From NCBI GenBank assembly GCA_937927445.1, contig CALAOB010000026.1, positions 1 through 27,189 of the forward strand: a stretch of 27,189 nt of DNA, in the 5' to 3' direction. Origin of the DNA: an uncultured Oribacterium sp. GTDB lineage: Bacteria; Bacillota; Clostridia; Lachnospirales; Lachnospiraceae. Positions 1 through 8,784 of this stretch are shown here, piece after piece (within the stretch, counting starts at the first letter, position 1; each line of letters starts with the position of its first letter). The notes below the pieces were generated by a model, which saw nothing but the letters and a program-made list of their open reading frames with translations, made no database searches and was not told the origin of the DNA. The translations under genes and the position numbers were made by a program.

Positions 1-2
1 AA

Positions 3-803
3 GCTCCGGGCTATGGCGACAGAAGAAAAGAAATGTTAAAGGATATCGCGATCCTGACTGGCGGTACTGTTATTTCCGAGGAACTGGGTCTTGAATTAAA
101 GGATACCACCATGGATCAGCTTGGCCGTGCGAAATCTGTTAAGGTTCAGAAAGAGAATACCATCATCGTAGATGGCTGCGGCGATAAGAAAGCCATCGCA
201 GACCGTGTGGCTCAGATTAAAGCTCAGATTGAGGAAACCACTTCTGATTTTGACCGTGAGAAACTGCAGGAGAGACTGGCTAAGATGGCTGGCGGCGTAG
301 CCGTTATCCGTGTTGGTGCAGCGACCGAGGCTGAGATGAAGGAAGCTAAGATGCGTATGGAAGATGCCCTGTCCGCAGCAAAGGCAGCTGTTGAGGAAGG
401 TATCATCGCAGGCGGCGGATCTGCATATGTTCACGCAGCAGCAGAAGTTCAGAAGGTAGTAGACGGACTGGAAGGCGACGAGAAGACCGGCGGTCGTATC
501 GTCCTGAAAGCTCTGGAAGCTCCGCTGTTCCACATCGCAGCAAATGCAGGTCTGGAAGGCTCTGTTATCATCAACAAGGTAAAAGAGTCCCCGGTAGGCG
601 TAGGTTACGATGCTTACAATGAGGAATACGTAGATATGGTAGAAGCAGGCATCCTGGATCCGGCAAAGGTAACAAGAAGTGCCCTGCAGAACGCAACCAG
701 CGTTGCATCTACCCTGCTTACAACCGAGTCCGCAGTTGCCAACATCAAAGAGGATGCACCGGCAGGTCCGGCAGCAGGCGCTGGCATGGGCGGCATGATG
801 TAA
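3..803 (+). CDS. groEL: 60 kDa chaperonin GroEL, C-terminal half (5' truncated by window edge)
   Basis: ATP-dependent cytosolic chaperonin that folds proteins inside a double heptameric ring capped by GroES. The frame is open from base 3 (APGYGDRRKEMLKDIAILTGG), which matches the GroEL apical domain at about residue 277. So about 266 residues of a family of about 540 are present. The rest of the apical domain is followed by the intermediate and equatorial domains, including the conserved AGGGSAYVHA-type ATP-site segment and a late ILDPAKVTRSALQNA stretch. The protein ends in the typical Gly/Met tail (GAGMGGMM). The internal ATG at 33 is not the start, because homology continues upstream of it. 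groES probably lies just outside the window. A terminator follows, so groEL is the last gene of its operon. Confidence 0.97.
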   Translation, partial: APGYGDRRKEMLKDIAILTGGTVISEELGLELKDTTMDQLGRAKSVKVQKENTIIVDGCGDKKAIADRVAQIKAQIEETTSDFDREKLQERLAKMAGGVAVIRVGAATEAEMKEAKMRMEDALSAAKAAVEEGIIAGGGSAYVHAAAEVQKVVDGLEGDEKTGGRIVLKALEAPLFHIAANAGLEGSVIINKVKESPVGVGYDAYNEEYVDMVEAGILDPAKVTRSALQNATSVASTLLTTESAVANIKEDAPAGPAAGAGMGGMM

Positions 804-915
804 GTAAGAGAGCCGGAAATGGCGGAAGATGTTACATCAGAGATGCGGCATCGAATGTAGAAAATAAAAGTGGTAATTTATAGAAAGAATCCCTGACAGG
901 CAGCTGCCAGGGGAG

Positions 916-957
916 AGAAGGACTGCTATGCGAAGGTGTGGCGGTTCTTCTTTTTTG
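916..957 (+). terminator. Rho-independent terminator after groEL
   Basis: An 11-bp stem (916-926 with 941-951, two G-U pairs, 14-nt loop) runs straight into a T run at 951-956. It lies about 110 bp after the groEL stop. Confidence 0.8.
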
Positions 958-1080
958 TTCCATAGGAAAATGTGTCTAAGGGTGATTCCATTATTAATAC
1001 TTATCTGATCTACATTGTTTATAAGATACACTAATCAAATGACGTAAGTAAATTCTATCGTCAACCCCTTTATTCTCCGG

Positions 1081-1109
1081 TTGACATATTTCAAAAAACT
1101 TGCTAAAAT
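1081..1109 (+). promoter_or_regulatory. Sigma-70-type promoter of guaB with extended -10
   Basis: A perfect -35 TTGACA (1081-1086) and a -10 TAAAAT (1104-1109) are separated by 17 bp, with an upstream TG (1101-1102) making an extended -10. The leader to the guaB start is only about 60 nt, and I see no purine riboswitch in it. The remainder of the 372-bp gap between groEL and guaB holds the groEL terminator and AT-rich sequence with no gene I can support. Confidence 0.85.
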
Positions 1110-1175
1110 CAATTATTAACATCAGACAGTTTTCAATGTCCGGTGTTTAAAATTTACGAAAGTGAGGGTAATATA

Positions 1176-2642
1176 ATGGGTAAGATTATTGGCGATGGCA
1201 TTACATTTGATGATGTCCTGCTTGTGCCGTCCTATTCTGAGGTTATTCCGAATCAGGTAAACCTGACGACACATCTGACCAAGAAGATTCAGCTGAACAT
1301 CCCCCTGATGAGTGCCGGCATGGATACGGTTACAGAGCACCGCATGGCGATTGCAATGGCAAGACAGGGTGGAATTGGTATTATTCACAAGAACATGTCG
1401 ATCGAGGCGCAGGCTGAGGAGGTCGATAAAGTAAAACGTTCTGAGAATGGTGTAATCACTGACCCGTTTTATTTATCCCCAGAGCATACATTAAAGGATG
1501 CGGATGAGCTGATGGGCAAGTTCCGGATTTCCGGTGTTCCGATCACAGAGGGAAGAAAACTGGTTGGTATTATCACAAACCGTGACCTCAAGTTCGAGGA
1601 AGATTTTTCCAAAAAGATCAAAGAGTGTATGACTTCTGAGCATCTGGTTACCGCTCCGGAGGGCATCACCCTGACGGAGGCAAAGAAGATTCTTGCCAAG
1701 GCACGTGTCGAGAAGCTTCCGATCGTGGACAAGGATTTCAACCTCAAGGGTCTTATCACTATCAAGGATATTGAGAAACAGATCAAGTATCCGTTCTCTG
1801 CAAAGGATGCACAGGGACGTCTGCTCTGCGGCGCGGCAGTTGGTATCACTGCAAACGTGCTGGAGCGTGTGGAAGCCCTGGTGAAAGCAAAAGTAGACGT
1901 AGTTGTTCTCGACTCTGCACATGGACATTCTGAGAATGTTCTTCACTGTGTCAGAATGATCAAGGAAGCATATCCGGATCTGCAGGTAATCGCAGGTAAC
2001 GTAGCGACCGGAGAGGCAACGAAAGCTCTCATCGAGGCAGGCGTTGACGCAGTCAAGGTTGGTATCGGACCGGGTTCCATCTGTACGACCCGTGTCGTAG
2101 CAGGTATCGGTGTTCCGCAGGTATCCGCCGTTATGAACGCGTTCGAGGTAGCCGACAAGTACGGTATCCCGATCATCGCCGATGGTGGTATCCAGTACTC
2201 CGGTGATGTCGTAAAGGCAATCGCGGCCGGCGGCAGCACCGTCATGATGGGTTCTGTATTCGCAGGCTGCGACGAGGCACCGGGTGAGTTCGAGCTCTAC
2301 CAGGGCCGTAAGTATAAGGTATACCGTGGCATGGGTTCTCTCGGCGCGATGAAGCAGAAGAACGGTTCTGCGGATCGTTACTTCCAGGCAAATGCGAAGA
2401 AGCTCGTACCAGAGGGTGTCGAGGGTCGTGTCGCATACAAGGGTCGCGTAGAGGATACCATCTTCCAGTTCGTCGGTGGTCTCCGCGCAGGTATGGGCTA
2501 CTGTGGTGCGAAGGATATCACGACGCTGCAGCACACCAGCCAGTTCGTGAAGATCTCCAGCGCTTCCCTGAAGGAGTCACATCCGCATGATATTCATATC
2601 ACGAAGGAAGCACCGAACTACTCGGTTGAGAACAATGACTAA
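1176..2642 (+). CDS. guaB: Inosine-5'-monophosphate dehydrogenase
   Basis: Oxidises IMP to XMP with NAD+, the committed step of guanine nucleotide synthesis. The start at 1176 gives 488 aa, the family norm, and has GAGGG at 1164-1168 seven bases upstream. An earlier ATG at 1143 adds 11 non-homologous residues and lies before the ribosome binding site. The N-terminal part of the TIM barrel (GDGITFDDVLLVPSYSEV) is interrupted by a tandem CBS pair at about residues 95-205, a usual regulatory insert. The catalytic loop GPGSICTTR places the nucleophilic cysteine at residue 303. The DGGIQYSGD phosphate site and the GMGSLGAMK and YKGRVEDT flap segments are all present. It is a single-gene unit with its own promoter and terminator. 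Confidence 0.98.
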   Translation: MGKIIGDGITFDDVLLVPSYSEVIPNQVNLTTHLTKKIQLNIPLMSAGMDTVTEHRMAIAMARQGGIGIIHKNMSIEAQAEEVDKVKRSENGVITDPFYLSPEHTLKDADELMGKFRISGVPITEGRKLVGIITNRDLKFEEDFSKKIKECMTSEHLVTAPEGITLTEAKKILAKARVEKLPIVDKDFNLKGLITIKDIEKQIKYPFSAKDAQGRLLCGAAVGITANVLERVEALVKAKVDVVVLDSAHGHSENVLHCVRMIKEAYPDLQVIAGNVATGEATKALIEAGVDAVKVGIGPGSICTTRVVAGIGVPQVSAVMNAFEVADKYGIPIIADGGIQYSGDVVKAIAAGGSTVMMGSVFAGCDEAPGEFELYQGRKYKVYRGMGSLGAMKQKNGSADRYFQANAKKLVPEGVEGRVAYKGRVEDTIFQFVGGLRAGMGYCGAKDITTLQHTSQFVKISSASLKESHPHDIHITKEAPNYSVENND

Positions 2643-2659
2643 TTTATAATTAAATGAAA

Positions 2660-2686
2660 GGTCAGGCTTTTGTGGCCTGGCCTTTT
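2660..2686 (+). terminator. Rho-independent terminator after guaB
   Basis: An 8-bp GC-rich stem (2660-2667 with 2675-2682, one G-U) with a 7-nt loop, followed by TTTT and preceded by an A-rich stretch. It lies between the guaB stop and the nadE start. Confidence 0.85.
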
Positions 2687-2710
2687 CGCTTTATAACGAA
2701 AGAGTGTGTT

Positions 2711-4932
2711 ATGATCGAAGGATTCCTGCGGGTGGCGGTGGCCACGCCGAAAATCAAAGTTGCTGATGTGCGTTTTAATACCGATGCGGTGCTCCGTGAG
2801 ATCGGAGAGGCGGATCGTCAGGGCGTTTCGCTGCTGGTGTTTCCGGAGCTGGTGCTGACGGCCTATACCTGTGCGGATCTGTTTCACCAGACGATTCTGA
2901 TCGAGCGGGCAGCGGCGGCGCTCGATGAGGTCGCGGAGGCGACGCGTCGCACGCAGCTCGTGGCGGTGGTCGGTGTGCCGTATATGGTCGACCACAAGCT
3001 GTATAACTGTGCGGCGGTGCTGCACGCCGGCCACATCCTCGCGCTGGTGCCGAAGAAGAATCTGCCGAACTACAGCGAGTTCTACGAGCGTCGCTGGTTT
3101 ACGCCGGGACAGGCGCGTGTCGTGACACTCACGCATCGCTCGGCGGTGACGGGCGAGGAGTATGCGATTCCGTTCGGCATGAACATCCTCGTGGAGGCGC
3201 TGGACCGTCCGGATTTCCGTCTCGCGTGTGAGATCTGTGAGGACGTCTGGGTGCTGGATCCGCCATCGACCCGTCATGTGCTCGCCGGTGCGACGGTGAT
3301 TGCGAACACCTCGGCCTCCGATGAGACGGTCGGCAAGGACAGCTACCGTCGGGAGCTGATCCGCTCGACCAGTGCGCGGCTCGTTTCCGTCTACTGTTAT
3401 GCCAATGCCGGCGACGGGGAGTCGACCACGGACCTGGTCTTCGGTGGGCAGGATATCATCGCGGAGAACGGCTCCGTCGTGACGGAAGGAAAGCGCTTCG
3501 ATACCGGTCTCTACATCGCGGATGTCGACCTCCAGCGCATCACGCAGGAGCGTGCCCGCATGACGACCTTCCCGGACATCGATGATACACTCCGTGACGC
3601 GTACAGCATCGTGAAGTTCCGCTTCGCGGAGGCGGTAGAGACGACGGGCACTGAAGCGGAGAAGGTTTCTGCTGCGGATGCGCAGCCGGGTAAGAAGTCC
3701 TTTGAGGAGGTCTTTGAGGCCTGCCTCGGCCAGCAGGCACCGCTCGGCGCGGCCACCCGCGTGGCGCCGGAGACATTGGCCGGACAGCTCGCGGCGGACG
3801 CAGCCGACCTCCGGCGCTATGTCGACCCGAAGCCGTTCGTACCGAGTGACGCCGCGGAGCGCAATGCCCGCTGCGATGAGATATTCACGATCCAGGCGCT
3901 CGGCCTTAAGAAGCGACTCGAGCACACCGGCTGCCAGGCGGCCGTGATCGGCATCTCCGGCGGCCTCGACTCGACCCTGGCGCTGCTCGTCATCGCGCGC
4001 GCCTTCGACATGCTGGGTCTCCCGCGCGAGAACATCATTTCCGTGACCATGCCGGCGTTCGGCACCACAGACCGCACCTACAATAACGCGGTGACGCTGA
4101 CGCGCCTTCTGCACGCGACGCTGCGCGAGATCAACATCAAGGCCGCGGTGCTGCAGCATTTCCAGGACATCGGGCACGATCCGGAGGATCACTCTGTGGT
4201 TTACGAGAATGCGCAGGCCCGTGAGCGGACGCAGATCCTCATGGACATCGCGAATCAGTCGAACGGCATCGTGATTGGCACCGGCGACCTCAGTGAGCTC
4301 GCGCTCGGCTGGGCGACCTACAACGGCGACCATATGTCGATGTACGGGGTCAATGCCGGCGTCCCGAAGACGCTGGTGCGCTACCTCGTGAAGTTCGTCG
4401 CCGATACTTCGGAGGACGCGGACCTCGCCCGCTGCCTGAACGACATCTTCGATACCCCGGTGAGCCCGGAGCTGCTGCCGCCGACCGGCGACGGCCAGAT
4501 CAGCCCGAAGACCTCGTCGGCCCGTATGAGCTTCACGACTTCTTCCTGTACCAGATCCTGCGTTACGGCTTCAGCCCGCGGAAGGTGTACGCGCTCGCGC
4601 TCCACGCCTTCTCGGCAGAGAATCAGGCGGAGAAGCATGCGAAGAGTGGCGTGACGGCGAAGAGCAGTGCCGAAGTGGCGTCTGCGTGCGAAGTGACCGC
4701 AGCTGCGGCGGAAACATTGGCCGCGGGACAGGCGGAGACCTACGATGCGGCGACGATCCTCAAGTGGCTCCGGAAGTTCTACTGGCGCTTCTTCTCGCAG
4801 CAGTTCAAGCGCAGCTGCCTCCCGGACGGCCCGAAGGTAGGCTCGATCGCGGTCTCCCCGCGCGGCGACCTCCGCATGCCGAGCGACGCCGTGGTAGCGA
4901 TCTGGATCGACGAGCTGAAGGAGCTGGACTAA
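2711..4932 (+). pseudogene. nadE: Glutamine-dependent NAD+ synthetase, frameshifted near 4511
   Basis: Converts nicotinate adenine dinucleotide to NAD+ using ammonia from its own glutaminase domain. The start at 2711 (MIEGFLRVAVATPKIKVADV) matches the family; the in-frame ATG at 2654 lies within the guaB terminator. The N-terminal nitrilase-fold glutaminase keeps its triad: Glu46 (FPELVL), Lys115 (VPKKNLPNY) and Cys176 (EICEDVW). The synthetase domain has the PP-loop SGGLDS from residue 416. At QISPKT (about 4511) the frame breaks. LVGPYELHDFFLYQILRYGF continues in another frame from 4513 to the stop at 4932. Conserved TEDLVGPYELHDF spacing implies a 7-nt loss, probably between short GACC repeats. 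As read, the product is 647 aa with a wrong 46-residue tail. Ala/Glu/Lys-rich linkers near residues 305-330 and in the C-terminal part are larger than usual. NadE is normally essential, so a sequencing error is a real alternative. Confidence 0.9.
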
Positions 4933-4959
4933 AGCTTCGATATATGAAATAAAGACTGT

Positions 4960-5004
4960 GCCATCGTGCAGCCGGATGAAGATCCGGAAGCGCGGTGGCT
5001 TTTT
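4960..5004 (+). terminator. Rho-independent terminator after nadE
   Basis: A 10-bp outer stem (4960-4969 with 4990-4999, two G-U pairs) encloses an inner CCGGAT-GAAG-ATCCGG hairpin and is followed by TTTTT. It sits just after the restored nadE stop at 4932. That supports nadE having been a complete gene up to that point. Confidence 0.85.
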
Positions 5005-5054
5005 ATATTTTTGGAAATAAGATATAACGCCAGGTTTGAGCTGTGATCCTTCAA

Positions 5055-5067
5055 TTCGTTTAACGAA
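5055..5067. promoter_or_regulatory. Small perfect dyad upstream of the RNA methyltransferase
   Basis: TTCGTT-T-AACGAA is a perfect 13-bp dyad in the AT-rich gap (5005-5142). It is followed by a possible -35 TTGAAA at 5072, but I cannot place a convincing -10. It could be an operator, but its function is unknown. Confidence 0.3.
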
Positions 5068-5142
5068 CGACTTGAAAAATGTGGATAAACGAGCACTATT
5101 AATAATGCTAACGTTCGATTATTTTGAGTTTTAGGAGGCAGC

Positions 5143-5919
5143 GTGGAGCGAATTACATCCACTGGAAATAAACTGATCAGAGAGGTGCGGGATCTCGAGA
5201 AGAAGGCGCGGGCGCGTCGCGAGAGCGGGCTCTTCATCGCGGAGGGCGAGCGGCTGTGCAGCGAGATTCCGGCGGCGTACATCGAGCGGATCTTCGTGGC
5301 GGACGACTATAACGGCCGCCTGCCGGAGATTGCGGGCGATACGTCACAGCGGGCACCGAAGATTTTTCAGGTGCCGCGCGAGCTGATGGAGCATATGTCT
5401 GACACGAAAAACAGTCAGGGCATCCTCGCGGTAGTGCGGCAGAAGACGTACACGGAGCTTCCGGGCGACTTCTTCCTGATCCTCGACACGCTGCAGGATC
5501 CGGGCAACATGGGCACGATTTTCCGTACCGCAGAGGCGGCGGGGGTCGATGGCATCCTCATGAACCGCGACTGCGTGGATGTGTACTCGCCGAAGGTGGT
5601 GCGTGCGACGATGGGCGCGATGTTCCGGATGCCGTTTATGGTCAGCGATGACCTGCCGGCGGAGATCCAGCGCATGAAATCCGAGGGTGTGCAGGTCTAC
5701 GCCGCGCATCTCCGGGGCACGAAGAACCACTGGGACTTCGACTATCGTCAGCCGACCGCGTTTATGATCGGCAACGAGGGCAACGGCCTCCAGGATGCGA
5801 TCGCCGACCTGGCGGACACCTACCTCCGCATCCCGATGATGGGACACACGGAGTCGCTCAATGCAGGCGTCGCTGCGTCGGTGCTGATGTACGAAACGTT
5901 ACGTCAGCGCATCAGCTGA
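5143..5919 (+). CDS. TrmH/SpoU-family RNA 2'-O-methyltransferase (SPOUT)
   Basis: SPOUT enzyme transferring methyl from S-adenosylmethionine to a ribose 2'-OH of rRNA or tRNA. The GTG start at 5143 has AGGAGG at 5133-5138. An N-terminal substrate-binding domain (RITSTGNKLIREVRDLEKK, about residues 1-95) resembles the RlmB/TsnR class. The catalytic SpoU domain has motif 1 (LDTLQDPGNMGTIFRTAEAAG, with the family Asn and Arg), motif 2 (FMIGNEGNGL) and motif 3 (IPMMGHTESLNAGVAASVLMYE). At 258 aa it is typical for the family. The exact target nucleotide cannot be read from sequence. It stands alone between the nadE terminator and the ornithine carbamoyltransferase gene. Confidence 0.92.
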   Translation: MERITSTGNKLIREVRDLEKKARARRESGLFIAEGERLCSEIPAAYIERIFVADDYNGRLPEIAGDTSQRAPKIFQVPRELMEHMSDTKNSQGILAVVRQKTYTELPGDFFLILDTLQDPGNMGTIFRTAEAAGVDGILMNRDCVDVYSPKVVRATMGAMFRMPFMVSDDLPAEIQRMKSEGVQVYAAHLRGTKNHWDFDYRQPTAFMIGNEGNGLQDAIADLADTYLRIPMMGHTESLNAGVAASVLMYETLRQRIS

Positions 5920-5965
5920 ACTGCATCAGGGAAGCTTAAAGCACAGCCGTTCGGAGCCGTAAAAC

Positions 5966-5999
5966 TTCAACTCCGATGATGAAATAAATATATTTACAT
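5966..5999 (+). promoter_or_regulatory. Possible promoter with overlapping AT-rich dyad upstream of argF
   Basis: TATATT (5989-5994) is preceded 17 bp upstream by TTCAAC (5966-5971), a weak -35. The -10 lies inside an imperfect 21-bp dyad, 5979-5999, with ATG...CAT ends. The half-site spacing is too long for a standard ArgR box. Weak evidence. Confidence 0.3.
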
Positions 6000-6054
6000 T
6001 GGCATCGCGACGAGACATAGTGCCTTACCATAAGAAGAAAGGAAGAGGAATCAG

Positions 6055-7068
6055 ATGATTGATTTAACTGGACGCGACTTTTTGAAATTACTTGACTATA
6101 CACCGGAGGAAATCAATTATCTCCTCGATGTGGCTGCCCGTCTGAAGGCGGAGAAGAAGGCCGGTGCGCAGCCGGGACAGAGCCTGCACAAGACGAGCTT
6201 CCCGGGCAAAAACATTGCCCTGATCTTCGAGAAGAACTCGACGAGAACGCGCTGCTCCTTCGAGGTGGCGGCGGCCGACCTCGGCATGGGCTCGACCTAC
6301 CTCGGACCGACCGGTTCGCAGATCGGCAGCAAGGAGTCGATCGCGGATACCGCACGTGTGCTGAGCCGTATGTACGACGGCATCGAGTACCGCGGCTTCG
6401 GCCAGGATCTCGTGGAGGAGCTCGCGAAGTACAGCGATGTGCCGGTCTGGAATGGCCTCACGAACGAGTTCCACCCGACGCAGATGCTCGCCGACATGCT
6501 GACGATTCGGGAGCACCGCGGTGACCTGAAGGGCCAGAAGCTGGTGTATATGGGTGACGCCCGTTACAACATGGCGGATTCCTACATGGTCGTATGTGCG
6601 AAGCTCGGCATGCATTTCGTGGCCTGCGCACCGAAGGCGTACTGGCCGAACGCAGAGCTGATCGCGACCTGCCAGGCGGTGGCAGCGGAGACCGGCGCAA
6701 CGCTCAGCTTCACGGAGAGCGTGCCGGAGGCCTGCCAGGATGCAGACGTGATCTGCACCGATGTATGGGTGTCCATGGGTGAGCCGGACGAGGTCTGGGC
6801 GCAGCGTATTCACGACCTCCAGCCTTATCAGGTCAATGCTGACGCTTTCCGCTACGCGAAAGACGACGCCATCTTCCTGCACTGCCTGCCGGCCTTCCAC
6901 GACACAAACACGAAGATCGGTAAGCAGATCTACGAGAAGTATGGCCTCACCGAGATGGAAGTCTCGAACGAGATCTTCGAAGGCCCGCACAGCGTCGTCT
7001 TCGATGAAGCAGAGAACCGTATGCACACCATCAAGGCAGTAGTGTATGTTACTATGGGTGGAAAATAA
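6055..7068 (+). CDS. argF: Ornithine carbamoyltransferase
   Basis: Joins carbamoyl phosphate to ornithine to make citrulline (arginine synthesis), or runs in reverse in the arginine deiminase pathway. At 337 aa it is full length, with GGAAGAGG before the ATG. Carbamoyl-phosphate motifs are STRTR (residues 62-66) and HPTQ (140-143). The ornithine-side motifs are D236-VWV-SMG (240-242) and HCLP (276-279). The HCLPAFHDTNT context resembles ArcB and E. coli ArgI more than the HCLPAHRG form of many ArgF proteins. So a catabolic arcB role is possible, but no arcA or arcC is nearby. The stop codon abuts the start of the next gene, suggesting translational coupling. Confidence 0.95.
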   Translation: MIDLTGRDFLKLLDYTPEEINYLLDVAARLKAEKKAGAQPGQSLHKTSFPGKNIALIFEKNSTRTRCSFEVAAADLGMGSTYLGPTGSQIGSKESIADTARVLSRMYDGIEYRGFGQDLVEELAKYSDVPVWNGLTNEFHPTQMLADMLTIREHRGDLKGQKLVYMGDARYNMADSYMVVCAKLGMHFVACAPKAYWPNAELIATCQAVAAETGATLSFTESVPEACQDADVICTDVWVSMGEPDEVWAQRIHDLQPYQVNADAFRYAKDDAIFLHCLPAFHDTNTKIGKQIYEKYGLTEMEVSNEIFEGPHSVVFDEAENRMHTIKAVVYVTMGGK

Positions 7069-7371
7069 ATGGCAAGAATCAATGTAGCAGGGCGGCAGCC
7101 GTCCCGCACGCTCGACATGGTGCACATCATCATCGGCATCGTGATCGTGGTGATGGCGGTGATGGCGTTTATCAATCCGACCGAAAATATGGTGCTCTTT
7201 CCACTGATCTTTTTCGCGGCTGCGATCCTGAAGATCGTGAGCGGAGCAAATACGATCCTGAACGCGAAGCGGGCACACGAGCACACAAGCCCGCAGGGCA
7301 CGATCGAACTCGTCGTCGGCATCCTCATCGCCGTACTCGGCGTGGTGTCGGCGGTGAGTGTCTGGCATTAA
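7069..7371 (+). CDS. Small three-helix membrane protein coupled to argF
   Basis: A 100-aa hydrophobic protein of unknown function. Its ATG follows the argF TAA with no gap, so it is probably translated by reinitiation. A short basic N-terminus (MARINVAGRQPSR) precedes three likely membrane helices at about residues 17-34, 42-63 and 77-97. A polar basic loop (NAKRAHEHTSPQG) lies between helices 2 and 3. Its pattern of small hydrophobic helices recalls DUF308/HdeD-like proteins, but I cannot assign a family. The tight coupling suggests co-expression with ornithine carbamoyltransferase. A transport or envelope role linked to arginine metabolism would be speculation. Confidence 0.75.
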   Translation: MARINVAGRQPSRTLDMVHIIIGIVIVVMAVMAFINPTENMVLFPLIFFAAAILKIVSGANTILNAKRAHEHTSPQGTIELVVGILIAVLGVVSAVSVWH

Positions 7372-7442
7372 AATTTCATATAGAGTAACCCGGTTATGAC
7401 GCGTGTTGTCATCGCCACGGAATGTAGAACAGGAGGGGTAGT

Positions 7443-8717
7443 ATGGCTAGAAAGAAAGCATCTGATGAGAAGACCAGCAAAAAGAAGGTGAACGAAAAGC
7501 CGGAAATCAGCAAGGAGGAGCTCGTCAAGAAGATCGAAGCGCTCTGCAAGCAGGCGGAGCAGAACAAGAACACCATCAGCCAGGCCGATATCAATGACGC
7601 ATTCCGTGATTATGCGATCACCGATGACCAGATGGACAGCATTGACCGCCTCATCGAGAACCGTGGCTTCGACATCGAGCCGCTCGAAGAGGAGCTCGAC
7701 AGCTTCGAGGACGGTGATCTGCCGGATCTCGACGATGACGATGTCGTCGATGATGTCGTGGGTGAGGATGGTGTCGGTGTCGACGTCGAGGGTGTTGCAT
7801 CCGATGACGAGGGCCCGAGCGAGGCAGAGTACAAGCAGGTCGAGGAAGAGAATGTCGACCTCGATGCGGTCGATCTCCTCGAGGGTATCGGCACCGAGGA
7901 TCCGGTGCGTATGTACCTGAAGGAGATCGGTACCGTGCCGCTGCTGTCGGCAGAGGAGGAGTATCGTCTCGCCGTGCGGAAGTCCCAGGGCGATGAGGTC
8001 GCGAAACAGCGGCTCATCGAGGCGAACCTGCGTCTCGTGGTGTCCATCGCGAAGCGTTATACCGGTCGTGGCATGAGCTTCCTGGATCTCGTGCAGGAGG
8101 GCAACCTCGGTCTCATCAAGGGCGTCGAGAAGTTCGACCCGGAGAAGGGCTTCAAGCTTTCAACCTACGCAACCTGGTGGATCCGTCAGTCCGTAACGCG
8201 TGCGCTGGCCGATCAGGCGCGTACCATCCGTGTGCCGGTGCACATGGTCGAGACCATCAACAAGATGTCGAAGATGCAGCGTAAGCTGACCTTGGAGCTC
8301 GGCTATGAGCCGTCCGTCAAGGAGCTCGCCGAACATCTCGACATGAGCGAGGAGAAGGTGCAGGAGATCATGCAGATCGCGCGTGAGCCGGCCTCCCTCG
8401 AGACCCCGATCGGTGAGGAGGATGACTCGAATCTCGGCGATTTCGTCGCGGATTCGAACGTCGTTTCACCAGAGGGCAATGTTGAGTCCGTGATGCTTCG
8501 CGAGCATATCGACACCCTGCTCGGCGATCTGAAGGAGCGTGAGCGTCAGGTCATCGTGCTCCGTTTCGGCCTCGAGGACGGTCATCCGAGAACCCTCGAG
8601 GAGGTCGGCAAGGAGTTTAACGTCACCCGTGAGCGTATCCGTCAGATCGAGGCGAAGGCGCTCCGCAAGCTCCGGAACCCGGTCAGATCGAAGAGAATCC
8701 GGGATTTCCTTCAGTAA
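7443..8717 (+). CDS. rpoD: Primary RNA polymerase sigma factor (sigma-70/SigA)
   Basis: Housekeeping sigma factor directing RNA polymerase to -35/-10 promoters such as the one before guaB. ATG at 7443 follows AGGAGGGG. In the 424 aa, region 1.1 spans about residues 20-85 and a strongly acidic linker (Asp/Glu-rich) about 86-145. Region 1.2 (DPVRMYLKEIGTVPLLS) starts at 153. Region 2 is at about 190-260, with the -10 reading and melting segment TYATWWIRQSVTRALADQAR. Region 3 is at about 270-345. Region 4 has the helix-turn-helix TLEEVGKEFNVTRERIRQIE at 384-403. It lacks the usual upstream dnaG and follows the argF pair by 71 bp. Confidence 0.97.
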   Translation: MARKKASDEKTSKKKVNEKPEISKEELVKKIEALCKQAEQNKNTISQADINDAFRDYAITDDQMDSIDRLIENRGFDIEPLEEELDSFEDGDLPDLDDDDVVDDVVGEDGVGVDVEGVASDDEGPSEAEYKQVEEENVDLDAVDLLEGIGTEDPVRMYLKEIGTVPLLSAEEEYRLAVRKSQGDEVAKQRLIEANLRLVVSIAKRYTGRGMSFLDLVQEGNLGLIKGVEKFDPEKGFKLSTYATWWIRQSVTRALADQARTIRVPVHMVETINKMSKMQRKLTLELGYEPSVKELAEHLDMSEEKVQEIMQIAREPASLETPIGEEDDSNLGDFVADSNVVSPEGNVESVMLREHIDTLLGDLKERERQVIVLRFGLEDGHPRTLEEVGKEFNVTRERIRQIEAKALRKLRNPVRSKRIRDFLQ

Positions 8718-8784
8718 TGCTGCTCCATGAGAGGGCCGCGCGGAGCTACTTAACCCGTTTTTCCGAGATAAAGGAATTTATACA

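Noticed and set aside
961..1175. Purine riboswitch before guaB
   Set aside because: The promoter is too close to the gene (leader about 60 nt) and no purine-aptamer core is visible.
1491..2534. - strand ORF of 347 aa opposite guaB
   Set aside because: Antisense shadow of guaB with no homology signal or ribosome binding site.
2639..4333. Long - strand ORF (564 aa) opposite nadE
   Set aside because: It mirrors a GC-rich real gene, has Arg/His-rich composition and no recognisable domain. The + strand carries clear NadE motifs.
5979..5999. ArgR (ARG box) site before argF
   Set aside because: Half-sites are spaced too far apart for a standard ARG box; kept only as a weak dyad.
6088..7368. - strand ORF of 426 aa opposite the ornithine carbamoyltransferase gene and the membrane gene
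   Set aside because: Antisense shadow; Asp/His/Arg-rich with no domain.
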